From Reticulitermes speratus (taxonomy: Eukaryota; Arthropoda; Insecta; Blattodea; Rhinotermitidae), in the NCBI GenBank assembly GCA_021186555.1, contig JAJKFL010000005.1, forward strand, positions 44,325,635 to 44,389,634: a stretch of 64,000 bases of DNA. Reading direction: 5' to 3'. The notes under the pieces are model-generated. The model was not told the origin of the DNA and made no database searches. It saw only the letters and a program-made list of their open reading frames with translations. The position numbers were made by a program, and so were the translations under genes. Shown here piece by piece: positions 34,191 to 45,185 of this stretch. How positions within the stretch are numbered: the stretch's first letter is position 1; each line of letters opens with the position of its first letter.

Positions 34191-35679
34191 GCGCTGTAAT
34201 AAAAGCAACAGTAATATAATGATAATGGCCCGAAGACTAGACCTAACGAAGAGCCAGTCAACAAGTCTATTTTTCCGTCACTGGCATAAATAATTGTACT
34301 TCCAATTTCGTTTTCATCAGGTGATGTTTCTGGTGGCTTTCTGCAACATTTGCCGTTTCGTTGAAAGTTTAGCCGCTTTCTTTACTTCGCAGTACTTTTT
34401 TGTTGTTTGTTTTCGAAGAGCCAGTTCCTTCTTTAGGGCGATGTAATGATTGCTTTGGCACTACTTGCTTGTCGTTTAGTGATGGGTAACGGAGAAATGC
34501 CAACAGCGATACAGGCCGAGTGTGTTCATTTGCGGGTCCGGCCATTGGTTTATGAGTCACAGGTGTCGAGATGGGCAGAGCTGTTGGGAGTAGATAATGA
34601 TGGGTTTTCGACTCCTCCGGAAGTTGTGAGCTTGTCTGTCGCCACTGCCTCAGATTCTGCTGCAGTTAATTTTGTAGTTAAAAAGCTAAATTCTGGTGGA
34701 TCGGAAGCCATTAACAGCCATTTCTTCTGCCTGAACCGTTTTCAGAGAGCTTCATAGAGACAGCGATTGTGATGGGGATCCAATTTGCTAATTTTGTCAC
34801 TGTAATAGGTATGAGAGGGCACGTAAATGTTTTATCCAAGGGCTGAAGCTTGTAAGTGGCGAGACGAGGCATATTCATGAAAAAAAATATATATAAACAT
34901 AAATATTATAAATATAAATATATAAATACATTTCCAAAAATATTACTAGACTTGTTACAATAATAAGAAAGCCACGCGCCTTAAGAAAAGTTGAAATCGA
35001 CAAAACAAAGGAAGCCATTGAACAAATCCGCTCATTAATGCTGACTCGACTGCCTTTGTAGCATTCTTACGAGGTGTATTGCAACGTCACATATTTTCTG
35101 AACAGTACTGAGTTGCACAGTGCATTAACATCTCCAGCCCCTGTTACCAGTAAGGCCCACATGTGGGCCTTCTCCTCTACCTTCTGTAGCCTTTTAATGT
35201 TATCCTCCCATGTGTGCGAAGCAGTCAGACTGTTCTCTTCACGTTCCTCGGCATTCTTGTTACATGTTCTGTCCATCAGCAAAAGAATGGTACTCATGTC
35301 GGGATTCGAACTTTGTTTAGGCCAGAGTAAGTCTGTCATCACTCCAGAGCTCTGTGTAGATGTCACTTCCGGTCTGCAGATCAAAGCTGTGTCGCTTCCT
35401 GTGTGTGTCATGTGTTGGTGCTCTGTCCGCCTCGCATTCTGTCTTTAAATAGACCACGACCGGTGGTCGTCAGCTTGAAGATATATGACAGAGGATTTGA
35501 AACTCAGCAGTTGAAGAAACTGGATTTGAATAACTTCAGAATTACTCAAGCTATGGCCCAGCTTCGTGTCCAGTTCCGGTCTCGGCTCAGAGATCGCTGT
35601 TTCTTTATGTATGGTTCATGTAGTCATGCTATCAGTAGGCCTAACTTAGACTATATAGCATCCGAGAGAGATGATTAGT
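34191..35679. other. Intergenic, nothing firmly recognised
   Basis: Frames of about 100-125 codons at 34446-34757 (+) and 35067-35448 (both strands) lack family signatures and start context. An AT-rich run occurs at 34880-34940. Confidence 0.35.
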
Positions 35680-35855
35680 TAGAAACGATGGGGAAGAAAG
35701 CGGTCGTCACTGCTTTTTAGGCGTTATCTCGGCGTTTGCTTGAAAGAAATGAGGAAAAACATGAAAAGTTGTTTTCCGGGCCTTGATTTTATCCCGGACT
35801 TCCCGAATATAAATAAAGCAGGAGTGCTGCTCACTGGACCGCCATGTTCGGTTAA
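35680..35855 (-). repeat. SINE family E, antisense
   Basis: GGAAGAAAGCGGTCGTCACT, GGCGTTTGCTTGAAAG, GAGGAAAAACATG, GGGCCTTGATTTTATCCCGG (degraded B-box complement), and AAAGCAGGAGTGCTGCTCAC (head). Moderately diverged. Confidence 0.65.
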
Positions 35856-35902
35856 TGTGCTGTATTACTGATTTTATTTAGTTCTTCCATTAGAATGATG
35901 GG

Positions 35903-36159
35903 ATTTTTTTTATGGCTCGACAGCCTCTAGTGGGCTAGGGCTTCCTCATTGTCGAGACTTCGTGATCGCACTCAGACACACCACACTCGGTAGGACTCCT
36001 CTGGACGAGTGTTCGGCCCGACACACAGACCTCTACCTGACAACACACAACACTCGCAAGAGACAGACATCCATGCCCCCGGCGGGACTAGAACCCGCAA
36101 TCCCAGCAAGTGAGCGACCGTATACCCACGCCTCAGACCGCGCGGCCACTGGGATCGGC
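35903..36159 (-). mobile_element. SINE family A, full length
   Basis: Target duplication AGAATGAT at 35892-35899 and 36160-36167. Poly(T), GGCTCGACAGCCTCTAGTGG, GACTCCTCTGGACGAG, GGGACTAGAACCCGCAATCC (B-box complement with one change) and CACTGGGATCGGC. Confidence 0.9.
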
Positions 36160-36167
36160 AGAATGAT

Positions 36168-37572
36168 TGCATAGTACCTCAAAATACACCACGGACCAGT
36201 TTTGTATTCCGCCGTCTCTAACCATCCCTTAATTTGGCTTTTAATTAATGTACATGATACATAGTCGTACAACAACTCGGGAACGTGCTGAATCAAACGG
36301 TCATCTGTGCAGTATTATCATGGGAATATCAAATTACGTTTTTATGCCTCAGATAAACATAATTTCTTTGTGAGTGTATTGTACACCACCATCACACAGC
36401 TAAATATTGTATTGTTCGCCTAAATGTATGATAAATAATACAACACAAGATGTCCCTCAAACTTAGACGCTTTACATGTCAACTTCACAAAACAGTCTAA
36501 TAAAATACGCATTCTGTACATACATTATTAAAAGTTTTACATTACTTGACTTTTGATAATTTTAGTGCCGTCTGATAGGCTATAACTTGTATGTTTCTTG
36601 GTCGTGAAGCAATGAGCAGAAGAGTAAGTTACGATTTGTTATTGACTGCGTGTGTGCGTTATGAGGAGTCGGAGTTCAATGCTCTATAGGGGCAGATATC
36701 TTTATCTTCTTTGTTATTTTCTTATGAACTTGATTGAACACACTTGAAGGTGGTGAAATTTCGTCGAAAAAACGGAAAGTGATTTGAATATTTTATTAAC
36801 GTATACTGTATGAGTCGGTATTGTTAATTTGTCTTACGGATATAAGACACAAAGGTAATAATGAATTTATACGAGTCATAATATAACTTATTTATGTAAT
36901 CCTGATTTACAGGCGTTTCATGAGATAAGATTACCATATGTACGAGTATTTGTTGTAGTCGAGGTCGTAGATGGGAAGATAGTATTAATACAGATCTTAC
37001 ACAAATGAGAAAAGAGGAAGTGCACTGAATTAATATAGCTCAGAACGGGGACCATTGCGGTGAGCTCATATGAACACGGTCATGAACTTTCGGCCGAGAA
37101 TTTATTGACTAGGCGAGAAAATGTCAGGATTTCAGTCGGGTTTGTGCTCTGCGGGGTTAAGTCTGAATGTAATGTTGGTGCTGTTGTCTGATTTTTATTT
37201 GCTTCGTATTTACCATGACAGCCAGTGTAAAGATGCATTTACAGTATTTGCCTACATTTTCTCCCACGGAGTTACTGTTGAGATAACAAGAAAGATAAAG
37301 CATTTGTTCGATTACATTAGAAGACATTCGTGCTTTTGAAAAATTAGAGTGAAAAACAGAGATATGAGGTTCTACGTTCCCAAGGCCTTGAATATTAAGA
37401 TTACGCCCATCTTTGACGCCGTGCGGCAGAAGACTGTGAAAGACAGACAGCAGTCATCTGCCGTAAAGAAAGAGGCAGAACGTTGGTCCTTATCTACCAA
37501 AATATGCTGTGTAAATTCCAGAACGCTGTAATTGTAGACATATTATCTCAAAGAACCTTGATTCGTGAAGAT
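36168..37572. other. Intergenic, nothing recognised
   Basis: AT-rich, no repeat family or coding signature recognised. Confidence 0.35.
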
Positions 37573-37815
37573 GTATGGAATGTGGAGGTATAGCTCCGCG
37601 CATTCTTAAGCTCGGCGCTAGGTGCAAGTGACACATTCGCGCCTCGTGGGCTTTCCCCCGGGGAAAGAGCCCCTGGTATCTATTGGATAAGCGGTTTCGT
37701 GGGTACCCAGAGCCGTCTTGGACGTGGTGAAGAAGACAAAAATGTCTGCCCCTGCCGCGAATGGAACATCAATCTTGCGCGTCGTATGGTTACTGGACAC
37801 ACTGAGCTATTCTGC
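37573..37815 (-). repeat. SINE family C, divergent, antisense
   Basis: GAGGTATAGCTCCGCGCATT, GTGGGCTTTCCCCCGGGG, GTACCCAGAGCCGTCTTGGA and CTGGACACACTGAGC match complements of the family C blocks. No target duplication visible. Confidence 0.6.
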
Positions 37816-38427
37816 CTCGTTTACCAAATATTGTTTCGGTGTTTAAGTAAATAGATGGACGGCACATGTAGCAGTTGTAGAGAAAACGAAAATGTCATAC
37901 AAAGTTTAGCGTCTTCTGGAACGTGACGCCGTGTAATGTGGTTGAAATTCGCCGTCGTTTCGGAGGAAAATGTTGAATTATATACATATTCAAGGGTAAA
38001 GTCAACTTTGGAGACAGACGTAGACGGGAGGATGATATTAAAATGGATGTAACAGAAATGTGATGTGAACTTGTGAACTGTAACGCTGGATAGGGTGATG
38101 TGGCTAGAGTTGTGTTTGTTTTGTTGATTGGTTTGTGTGTACCGGCCGGCCTGTAGTTGGTTATACTTGGCTGCTTGGGTAGTGAATGCAAGTCGACTCA
38201 TGTGGTCTGGATATTCGTGAACATTACGTCTTTTAACGACTCGAGCACAGTACTAAATATATGTACTACATGCTTTAACATTCAGAACCTCTGCGTAGTG
38301 CCCACACAGTATATTTGTGTCTTTTATGATTCTCAAAATAAACGGCGATTACTTATTTCTCTAACCCACCTTAACCGGTTTGCTCTTGTAACGGGGACGC
38401 TTTGTGTGTTTTGCGAGGTAGGATCTG
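37816..38427. other. Intergenic with an F1-like half element
   Basis: GTCTTCTGGAACGTGACGCC ... GCCGTCGTTTCGGAGG (37913-37970) resembles one arm of a foldback F1; the second arm is absent. Nothing else recognised. Confidence 0.4.
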
Positions 38428-39222
38428 CATTGTTAGGTGCGTTCGCAAAATTTCGAAAAGCGACTACTAGCTTCGTCATGTCTGTCCGTCCGTCTGTATG
38501 TGTCTCTGTCCGTCCGCATGGAACAACTCGGCACCCACAGCACAGATTTTAATTAAATTTGATATTTGGGTATTTTTCGAAAATCTATCGAGAAAATGCA
38601 AGTTTCATTAAAATATGACAAGAATAACGGGTACTTTACATGAAGACCTATGTACATTTATGATTATTTTTTTTCATGGCGCAATAGCCCCTAGTGGGCC
38701 AGGGCCTCCTCATTATCGAGGCTTCACGATCACATCCAGACACACCACACTCGGTAGGACTCCTCTCGACGAGTGATCATCTCGACGCAGAGACCTCTCT
38801 ACCTGACAACACACAACACCCACTCACAAAAGACATACGTCCATGCCCCCAGCGGGATTCGAACCCACAATCCCAACAAGCGAACGGCCGCAGACCCATG
38901 CCTTAGACCGCGCTGCCACAGGGATCGGCCACTTATGATAATATCTCACTGAATTCTTCTTGGAATGAGAAATGTTTCAGACAATTGTTGTGGAGAAAAT
39001 CAAAACACACATTTTATCGTGCCGTTTATGAGATAACGTGGAGAAATATGGTACAGCCAGACAGGCCACAGATGGTAATATAATAGGGTGCACGCGCTGT
39101 GCTTGCTGGATAGCTAAGGCTACACACGCACTCAGAATATATAATACTTCTTGCTTTGCCATGGCACCAATTGTTTCGCGAAAGCGCCTCAGTGTTATAC
39201 GTACATTGCCTGTCTTGTTAGA
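38428..39222 (+). repeat. Dispersed repeat R, copy 3, interrupted by a SINE A
   Basis: Starts TTGTTAGGTGCGTTCGC, has GTCTGTCCGTCCGTCTG, AACTCGGCACCCAC and GAATAACGGGTACTTTACAT, is interrupted at 38667-38930 by SINE A, and resumes with ATCTCACTGAATTCTTC to TACATTGCCTGTCTTGTT. Without the SINE it is about 530 bp. Confidence 0.82.
38667..38930 (-). mobile_element. SINE family A nested in repeat R
   Basis: Target duplication ATTTATGATTA (38656-38666) and ACTTATGATAA (38931-38941), imperfect. Poly(T), GCAATAGCCCCTAGTGGGCC, GGGATTCGAACCCACAATCC and CACAGGGATCGGCC. The uninterrupted R copies confirm the precise insertion site. Confidence 0.9.
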
Positions 39223-40321
39223 TTTTATTTAGACGAATTTCAGGCTGCAAAATTTTGTACCTAAATAGCAGCAACCTCTCGTCGCGGTATTTACATGGCG
39301 CCGCATATAATGATTGTAACCACCACTACTCCGTTCGTAGTGGCTCCTTGCTGTCAGCAGCGTGTGACCTAGTGTCCTGCTCGGGCGACCTGCGGATTTC
39401 GTTCACAGCATCCGTCGGTGCAAGTCCCTTGGGAATTTCCAGATTCCTCCACTTCTCCTCATTGTGCATTGTTTCCTTCTTCTCTTCACCTCCTTGTTAC
39501 AACACAGTTGCTGAGGACGGGGCAGATTGCTGTGCAGGACTCTGTAATGCCGGCAGTGACGTCACTGTCACGCCTGGTGCGGGAATTCCCAGACATTAAG
39601 ACGGCTGAGTCATTATGGCTTCATGCACGGTTGCCTAATTACCGCATGGAAAGGCATTGTTAAATTCGGGCAAACGAAGATTTTTTTTCACGATTCTGAA
39701 CAGATTTTTTGCGTTTTTCGACATAGGCACCTTTTCTTCTGCTTGTCGATGCAGGGCCAGCGCAAGCATATATGCTACCTCAGTCGACGAAAATTTCCAC
39801 TGCCTCAGCTTACAACATGTGATCTTTGTCAAAATTGATCCGTCACAATTAATAATTTGGAACTCCCAGCCACTGTAACGTACATCATTAGTGGTGTCGT
39901 AGATTATCAAAACAGTTTAATGTACGTAGTTGTGGCGTAACACATTCAGATGTCTGCCAGTTAATGGTCACGATATGAACACAAGGGCAGTATAAATTAA
40001 TTTCAGGTATAAAAACAAAGAGAAATTTTCGTAAAATTCATCGCTTGAGTCTTCGGTGTCCGGTCTGCCTCGGAGTTCGAACCCTGTCACTGCTACGATT
40101 CAGTGCTCTCTGTATGATCCTTTCATGTAGTGTGACTCGCGCCTCAATTAGGACGCCGCAGGAAGCAAAACACAAAGTCTAATAGTTAATGAAAGCATGG
40201 TGCATGAAAATCACAACTAATCCTGTAACTACCAAAATTGTGAGTGTGAATAACCATGACCTAAGAAGTTACAGCAGATCAAACACGCGTGCACATAATT
40301 CCCACAAACGACAGTAGATAA
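39223..40321. other. Intergenic, one CRE palindrome
   Basis: GCAGTGACGTCACTGTC near 39553 contains a 14-base palindrome with the TGACGTCA core. No exon or repeat recognised otherwise. Confidence 0.35.
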
Positions 40322-40333
40322 ACCATAGGAGTT

Positions 40334-40638
40334 AGGCCGTGCCATGGCTCAGGCGGTTAGTCGCCGGCCTCTCACCACGGAGGCCCGGGTTCGATCCCAG
40401 GTCAAGTCCATGTGAGATTTGTGGTGGATAAAGTGGCACTGGGACAGGTTTTTCTCCGAGTTGTCGGTTTTCCCCTGTCAATTTCATTCCACTGGTGCTC
40501 CATTACTTGTAAAACTTGGTAAAAAACTGCTCATCCTCATCTTCATCTTCATCACAGGGGTTGCACAATAAGCCTTAAGGCTGCGGTGCGTCCGTAGCAT
40601 CAGCTGCGGGGCCCCCTCACCAAAAAAAAAAAAAAAAA
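40334..40638 (+). mobile_element. SINE family B, full length, reference copy
   Basis: Target duplication ACCATAGGAGTT at 40322-40333 and 40639-40650. Head GGCCGTGCCATGGCTCAGGC, B box GGGTTCGATCCCAGGTC, body (GGCACTGGGACAGGTTTTTC, TTCCACTGGTGCTCCATTAC), CTGCGGTGCGTCCGTAGCAT and poly(A). Perfect 12-base duplications suggest recent insertion. Confidence 0.95.
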
Positions 40639-40848
40639 ACCATAGGAGTTATCATCGGTTGGTTATAGCTAACAATTGTGTGTATGATGCTGAGCGTTAC
40701 TCAGGAATAAAGATTTGGCCTTCACAGCGTGGGTGGCGATCCCTTAACCTTGGGCGAAGCTGGTAGAGAAAACATATAGATTCTGTCAAAAACATGTCCC
40801 TATTACTTTTCACTCGTCGCCATTTGTTAGGTTTTCAGTTTATAACAG

Positions 40849-41145
40849 TGGGCCGCGATACCGTAGTCGGTATAGCGACTCGCTACGGGCTGGATGGTCC
40901 GGGGATCGAATCCCGGTGAGGGGGGGGGGAATTTTCCACACCCGTCCAGACCGGCCCTGGGGCCTACCCAGCCTCCTACACAATGGGCACCGGGTCTCTT
41001 TCCCGAGGGTAAAGCAGCCGGGGCGTGGAGTTGACCACCCACCCTCATCTAGTGCCGGGGTCAAAGAAAGAGTAGAGCTATACCTCTACTCCCCCTCTGG
41101 GCCTTCATGGCCCATTCTAGGGAGAACTTTACCTTTACCTTCACC
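40849..41145 (+). mobile_element. SINE family C, full length
   Basis: Target duplication TCAGTTTATAACA at 40835-40847 and 41146-41158. Head GGGCCGCGATACCGTAGTCG, B box GGGGATCGAATCCCGG, body (CAGACCGGCCCTGGGGCC, CAGCCTCCTACACAATGGG), 3' end CTTTACCTTTACCTTCACC instead of poly(A). A G run sits after the head at 40920. Confidence 0.95.
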
Positions 41146-41158
41146 TCAGTTTATAACA

Positions 41159-42099
41159 AGCCTAGAGACAAATTAATGTACAGCTGTAACGGGATAGAAC
41201 ACTAAAAGAAAATTCTGTCTCGTAAAACTGAATTATCTCGCCCTCACAAGAAATGACTACGCGTTGGCACAATGTGTTTTTAACCGGAATACATCAGTTA
41301 CTGATCATAAACATCTGACTGATTTCGCCCTGCGAAACTATTACCAAGGCCAACGTCGTATTCCTGAGTAACCAGCAATACTTCAGGCCAGATTATCTGA
41401 GCGTTAAGATCAAATGCAAACTGCATGAAACGCTTGTGCACATGTCCACCTTTATGGTGGTGACTGATGGGAATTCACGAAAGGCGATGGAAATAAACTA
41501 AACATACTTGGATGAAATTTTATGGCTCCACCAGTGAAAATGAATTATGGCGAATCAGATACTGTTTTGAATCGTGTCAGCTGTGTGATGGGCCAGATGG
41601 CTGTGACACCTATCAATGTGCCAAACTAAAAAGTACCTTTCACCAAGCCAGAGGGTAAGAAGAAAGCGGCTTAAAGAGACGTACGAATTCTTGGAATCTG
41701 TGGACGAACTAACGTCAGATGCGAAAGCGTGCGCCGATTTGTAGCACTATATACGGATGTAGGCGCTTGAAATGTGGGGACATGTTTCGAAACATACATT
41801 AGAATGGACCGTGATCTGGATTGAACTGGCTGAGAAGCATATCGCATAATGGCAGGAAATACCTTGACAGAAGATCCTCCTTGGAATGTGGTCACTCAGC
41901 CGTTGGACGTGGGAGCGCGCTCCGCTGTGACGTCACACGCCAGTGCTGCAATCTGGAGCACTTTGGGACTTCACACGGATGATAAATGAGTTCGGGAGGC
42001 AAGACAGCTCGGTGCTGCAGTGTGTGTATGTATGCGTGCTTCAGGCCCTGATACGGGATGTTTGGGTTTAAAAGCGAAAATTTAGAATGCTTTGGTACC
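41159..42099. other. Intergenic, nothing recognised
   Basis: Contains CTGTGACGTCACACG (a further CRE-type palindrome, near 41928). A 74-codon minus frame at 41671-41895 has no signature. Confidence 0.35.
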
Positions 42100-42342
42100 C
42101 GAGGCGTAACTTGGCTAATAACATTGGCGATGGGGGGGGGGGGGCAAAATCGACCATGGATATTAGGAGTCGAGTTAGAAAAAGGGGGAAGATTTGCCTC
42201 AAGCAGTCCTTAATATAAATACACCCCTTTCCCCCACGCTCACCCCAATTTTTTATTTGCCTTTTTTCAACTGAGTAACCAAAAAAATTTCTTAGGCAAA
42301 AAATGCCCCCCCCCCCTTGCCCCCCACCAAGTTACGCCTCTG
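42100..42342 (+). mobile_element. hAT-like MITE with G and C runs
   Basis: Left end GAGGCGTAACTTGGC and right end CCAAGTTACGCCTCTG are inverted repeats. Just inside them are a run of G (42134 onward) and a run of C (42306 onward), extending the inverted symmetry. No coding capacity. The 8-bp target duplication is not readable. Confidence 0.72.
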
Positions 42343-42495
42343 ACTAGCGACTAGGTTACGGACTCGGCAGCCGGGGAGTAGGAGGTCGTGCACGGGCAGA
42401 TATTTTTCTTTTGCCACAGCATTCATATGGGCTCGATGTCCACCCAGTCTCCTGTCGAGTTGGTGTCCTTTCCCCAGAGCTAAACCACCTCACCA

Positions 42496-42660
42496 CAGTT
42501 GATATAGCTACATGTTTCGGCTAACTATAAGCTGTCTTCAGGCTACAAAGTAATTAAAAATACTGTACAACATATATAATACAATGTATTGTCAGTTTTA
42601 ATTACTTTGTGGCCAGAATATGGCCTATAGTCAGCCGAAACATGTAGCTATATCAACTGT
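42496..42660. repeat. Foldback element F2, copy 2
   Basis: 28-bp perfect outer arms (42496-42523 and 42633-42660) containing GCTACATGTTTCGGCT. Inner inverted blocks GCTACAAAGTAATTAAAA and TTTTAATTACTTTGTGGCC. Centre ACAACATATATAATACAATG. Confidence 0.88.
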
Positions 42661-42860
42661 ATTAAATGAAACAGTTGTGCTTGACTGAAAATTGTTTGTT
42701 GGCATTGATCTAATGCACAATGGGATGAAAAATGTAACAATAACTCACCTGCATGTGACAAAGCCTAGGTTAAGAATGGGCGAAGATGTGCCTCCGCTCC
42801 CTCATTTGTCTTCAGGGCGTGATGGAGGGACAATTTAACGTTTACTTCGATGTCAAGGTT

Positions 42861-43024
42861 CATGCCATGGCTCAGGCTGTTAGTCGCCGGCTTATCACTG
42901 CGGAGAGCCGGGTTCAGTTCCAGGCCAGTCCATGTGAGATTTGTAGTGGAAAAAGTGGCACTGGGACAGGTTTTTCTCCGAATACTTCGGTTTTCCCCTG
43001 TCAGTACCATTCTACCGGTGCTAC
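42861..43024 (+). repeat. SINE family B, 3'-truncated
   Basis: CATGCCATGGCTCAGGCTG, GGGTTCAGTTCCAGGCC (degraded B box), GGCACTGGGACAGGTTTTTC, ending within CATTCTACCGGTGCTACG. Lacks the poly(A) and the 3' third. Confidence 0.8.
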
Positions 43025-43912
43025 GTACTCATTTGTGCATCTATCACCGACGCTATATAATCTTAGCAATTGACAGCGTCGTTAGATAACACACTTTGGT
43101 ACCAAATCCCTGGGTAGATATCCAGATAGATGGCGGATTTATTTGCTACTTGTATAATTAGTAAATTACCTCGCTGATTAGTTCATAGATCAGATATTAT
43201 TGTCTTCAGTTAGTTGGTTAGTTCTCTAGATAGTCATTTAGTTAGCGAGCAGTTAATCGATACGAAAATAATACAATTGCTCGCTGGTGGCCGCTGTTAC
43301 CGGTCTCGCGCGGAAGGTCGGTACAGCAAATCAAGTAGGCTTACTTCTGGTAATTATCTGTACCACCTAGTGTAATGATCGGTGTCAGAAGTCGCTCCTG
43401 CTTCGTATTCGGAAGGTCCCAGTTTCCAATATCAGCCCCTAGGTTGGCGAAATGGTACTGACAAGGGAAAACTGAAGCACTGGAGAGAAGTCTGCACTGT
43501 TGGGCCTGCTATGATGCGAGCTGATCGATCCGTGGAGGTTAGTTTCATAAAACACTTAACTCATTTACATGTTAAGAGATGGCACAACGAGTATTCATTT
43601 CAACACTTCCACCCTGTACTGGACCGGGAGAAATCTGTCGTGTTATGAGATTTGTTATCCGTTCTTTCCACGAAGTGCGTAGTGACGAGACGTGTTCGTA
43701 CGTTCCATCTCAGAAACTACTCAGATTACTTCGATTGCATCATGTTGCATCGCCGACTCCGGGGGCTGCGCGGTTTAAAGGGGCCCATACACGTACGAGT
43801 CTGGCTCGCGAGTCCGGCTCGGCGAGCTTGACTCGGGAGCCGGGCTCTGATATATTTCACCACACACGCATGAGCTGACTCCCAACTTTGCTCGTACATT
43901 TCAGTATCCAGA

Positions 43913-44262
43913 ATGAGTTCATCGAAGCAAATTGCAGCAGCGGTGATAATACTGGATGAATGCGGTGTGTTCGGGAGAAAAAAGCATAGAAAAAGGAGGG
44001 AAATGTGGGCTAAGAACTGGCTGTTAAGTAGAGACAAATTTACCCATTTAAATGTATTGAACTTTATTAGAAATGATAGACCTGAAGACTACAAAAACTA
44101 CTTCAGAATGTCAGATGAAAACTTCAAGTACTTGCTAGCAAAAGTAAAACCGTTCATAGTGAAACAAGATACTGTGATGCGGAATGCTATTACACCTGAA
44201 GCACGTATCGCAGCGACTCTTCGTTTTCTTGCCACGGGACGGTCGTTTGAAGATCTCAAGTT
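43913..44262 (+). pseudogene. HARBI1-like Harbinger transposase, N-terminal fragment
   Basis: Starts at CCAGAATGAGTTC, a good initiation context. About 116 residues are Harbinger-like: a basic region (GRKKHRKRREMW, residues 21-32), FRMSDENFKYLLAKV (64-78) and the block ITPEARIAATLRFLATGRSF (93-112). These precede the DDE nuclease domain in the family. The catalytic Asp/Asp/Glu residues are downstream and missing. After residue 116 the open frame runs on to 44506 only because it is antisense to the MADF gene, so the last 80 residues are not transposase. The coding part is open, consistent with recent decay by a single deletion. Confidence 0.88.
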
Positions 44263-44650
44263 CTTCAGCTTCTTCATCCAAATTGCTTTTGCTTTTCCGA
44301 GGATTCTCTTGGTCTGCCGTGAACCAAAGCAGGTCGAAATACCACAGCGTTGGCTTGTAGACATCATCCCCGGATGCACCACTTCTCTTGCTCTCCCGAA
44401 CGCGGCGCAGTTCTTTCCTAAATTATGCCCGGATACTGTCCACTTTTTTCTTAACAAAATTCAAGTCAGCATCAGGGATTTTCTCTCTCGTGAACTGCAA
44501 GAGTAAATCCCAGGCCTCATCCCGCTTTCCCCTGTTCGAATACTCTGAGCTGCGAACCTGCCACAGAACCGGCAATTCACGGTACTCTTCTAAAAACCGT
44601 GTCAAAAACTCAGGGCTCATGAATGTTTTGTTACACATGGAAGCCGACAT
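44261..44650 (-). pseudogene. MADF-domain protein of the Harbinger element, with a nonsense codon
   Basis: The minus-strand frame begins at ATG 44650-44648 and reads FLTRFLEEYRELPVLWQVRS, NRGKRDEAWDLL, then FVKKKVDSIRA. This is the MADF (Myb/SANT-like) fold: -FI--Y---P-LW----Y-N---R--AW--I. A TAA stop at 44423-44425 breaks the frame. The same frame resumes immediately with FRKELRRVRESKRSG and then YKPTLWYFDLLWF, typical of the MADF C-terminal helix and following linker, so a point mutation, not a frameshift, killed it. It is cut at the deletion junction near 44261. In Harbinger elements this second protein binds DNA and helps import the nuclease. Confidence 0.85.
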
Positions 44651-45185
44651 GGTTCCTCTGTAGTACCACAACTCACACTGTCTGTTCGTGTGGCGTGTAG
44701 ATACGCGAGTCTGGCTCGGGACCGCCCACACACGTACGAACCAAGAGCGAGCCGTCGCCGAGCCGAGTCCCACCGAAGGCCCTGGCGAGCCTCGCTGGAC
44801 TCGGCCAAGCCCGGCTCGTGGCGACCCACTCACGGACGAGTTTGGCTCATTGGAACCCGAGCCGAGCCGGACTCGCAAGCCAGACTCGTACGTGTATGGG
44901 CCCCTTAAGACGTAGGTCTGCGGCCGCTCGCTTGCTGGGATTGCGGGTTCGAATACTGCCGGGGGCATGGTCGTCTGTCTCTTGTGAGTGTTGTGTGTTG
45001 TCAGGTAGAAGTTTCTGCGACGGGCCGATCCGTCGTCCAGAGGAGTCCTACCGAGTGTGGTGTGTCTGAGTGCGTGTGACCTCGAAACCTCAACCATCAG
45101 GCGGCCTAGGTCCGTATCGGGCTCTTGCGCCACAAAAAAAAAACAAGTTGAATAAGGCCTTTGTTTGAAGTCGGCTGCCACTTGA

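Larger units (their letters stand above)
43779..44905 (+). mobile_element. PIF/Harbinger element, internally deleted (1,127 bp)
   Basis: Terminal inverted repeats start AGGGGCCCATACACGTACGA; 45 bp match with one difference. The 3-bp target duplication TAA is at 43776-43778 and 44906-44908, as expected for PIF/Harbinger (TWA target). Subterminal regions are full of GAGCCGAGTC-type repeats that could be transposase binding sites. Inside are the 5' parts of the two Harbinger genes, facing each other (HARBI1-like nuclease and a MADF-type DNA-binding protein). Their 3' parts and the catalytic core are deleted, with the junction near 44260. It is non-autonomous. Confidence 0.93.
43752..45146 (+). 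mobile_element. SINE family A split by a Harbinger element
   Basis: The left fragment (43752-43778, CGCCGACTCCGGGGGCTGCG then CGGTTTAA) and the right fragment (44906-45146, TAAGACGTAGGTCTGCGGCC, B box GGGTTCGAATACTGCC, body, poly(A)) join into one family A copy. The interruption lies just after the A-box region. Probable target duplication of the SINE is CATGTTGCAT (43741) versus CAAGTTGAAT (45144), imperfect. Confidence 0.88.

Noticed and set aside
35067..35448. Overlapping 114- and 124-codon ORFs on opposite strands
   Set aside because: Mutually overlapping, low-information frames without family signature.
40334..40410. tRNA gene (A and B boxes present)
   Set aside because: The tRNA-like region continues into a SINE body with poly(A) and target duplications. 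Same reasoning for all other tRNA-like heads here.
44263..44506. C-terminal 80 residues of the 197-codon Harbinger ORF
   Set aside because: Antisense to the MADF gene past a deletion junction; not protein-coding in this sense.
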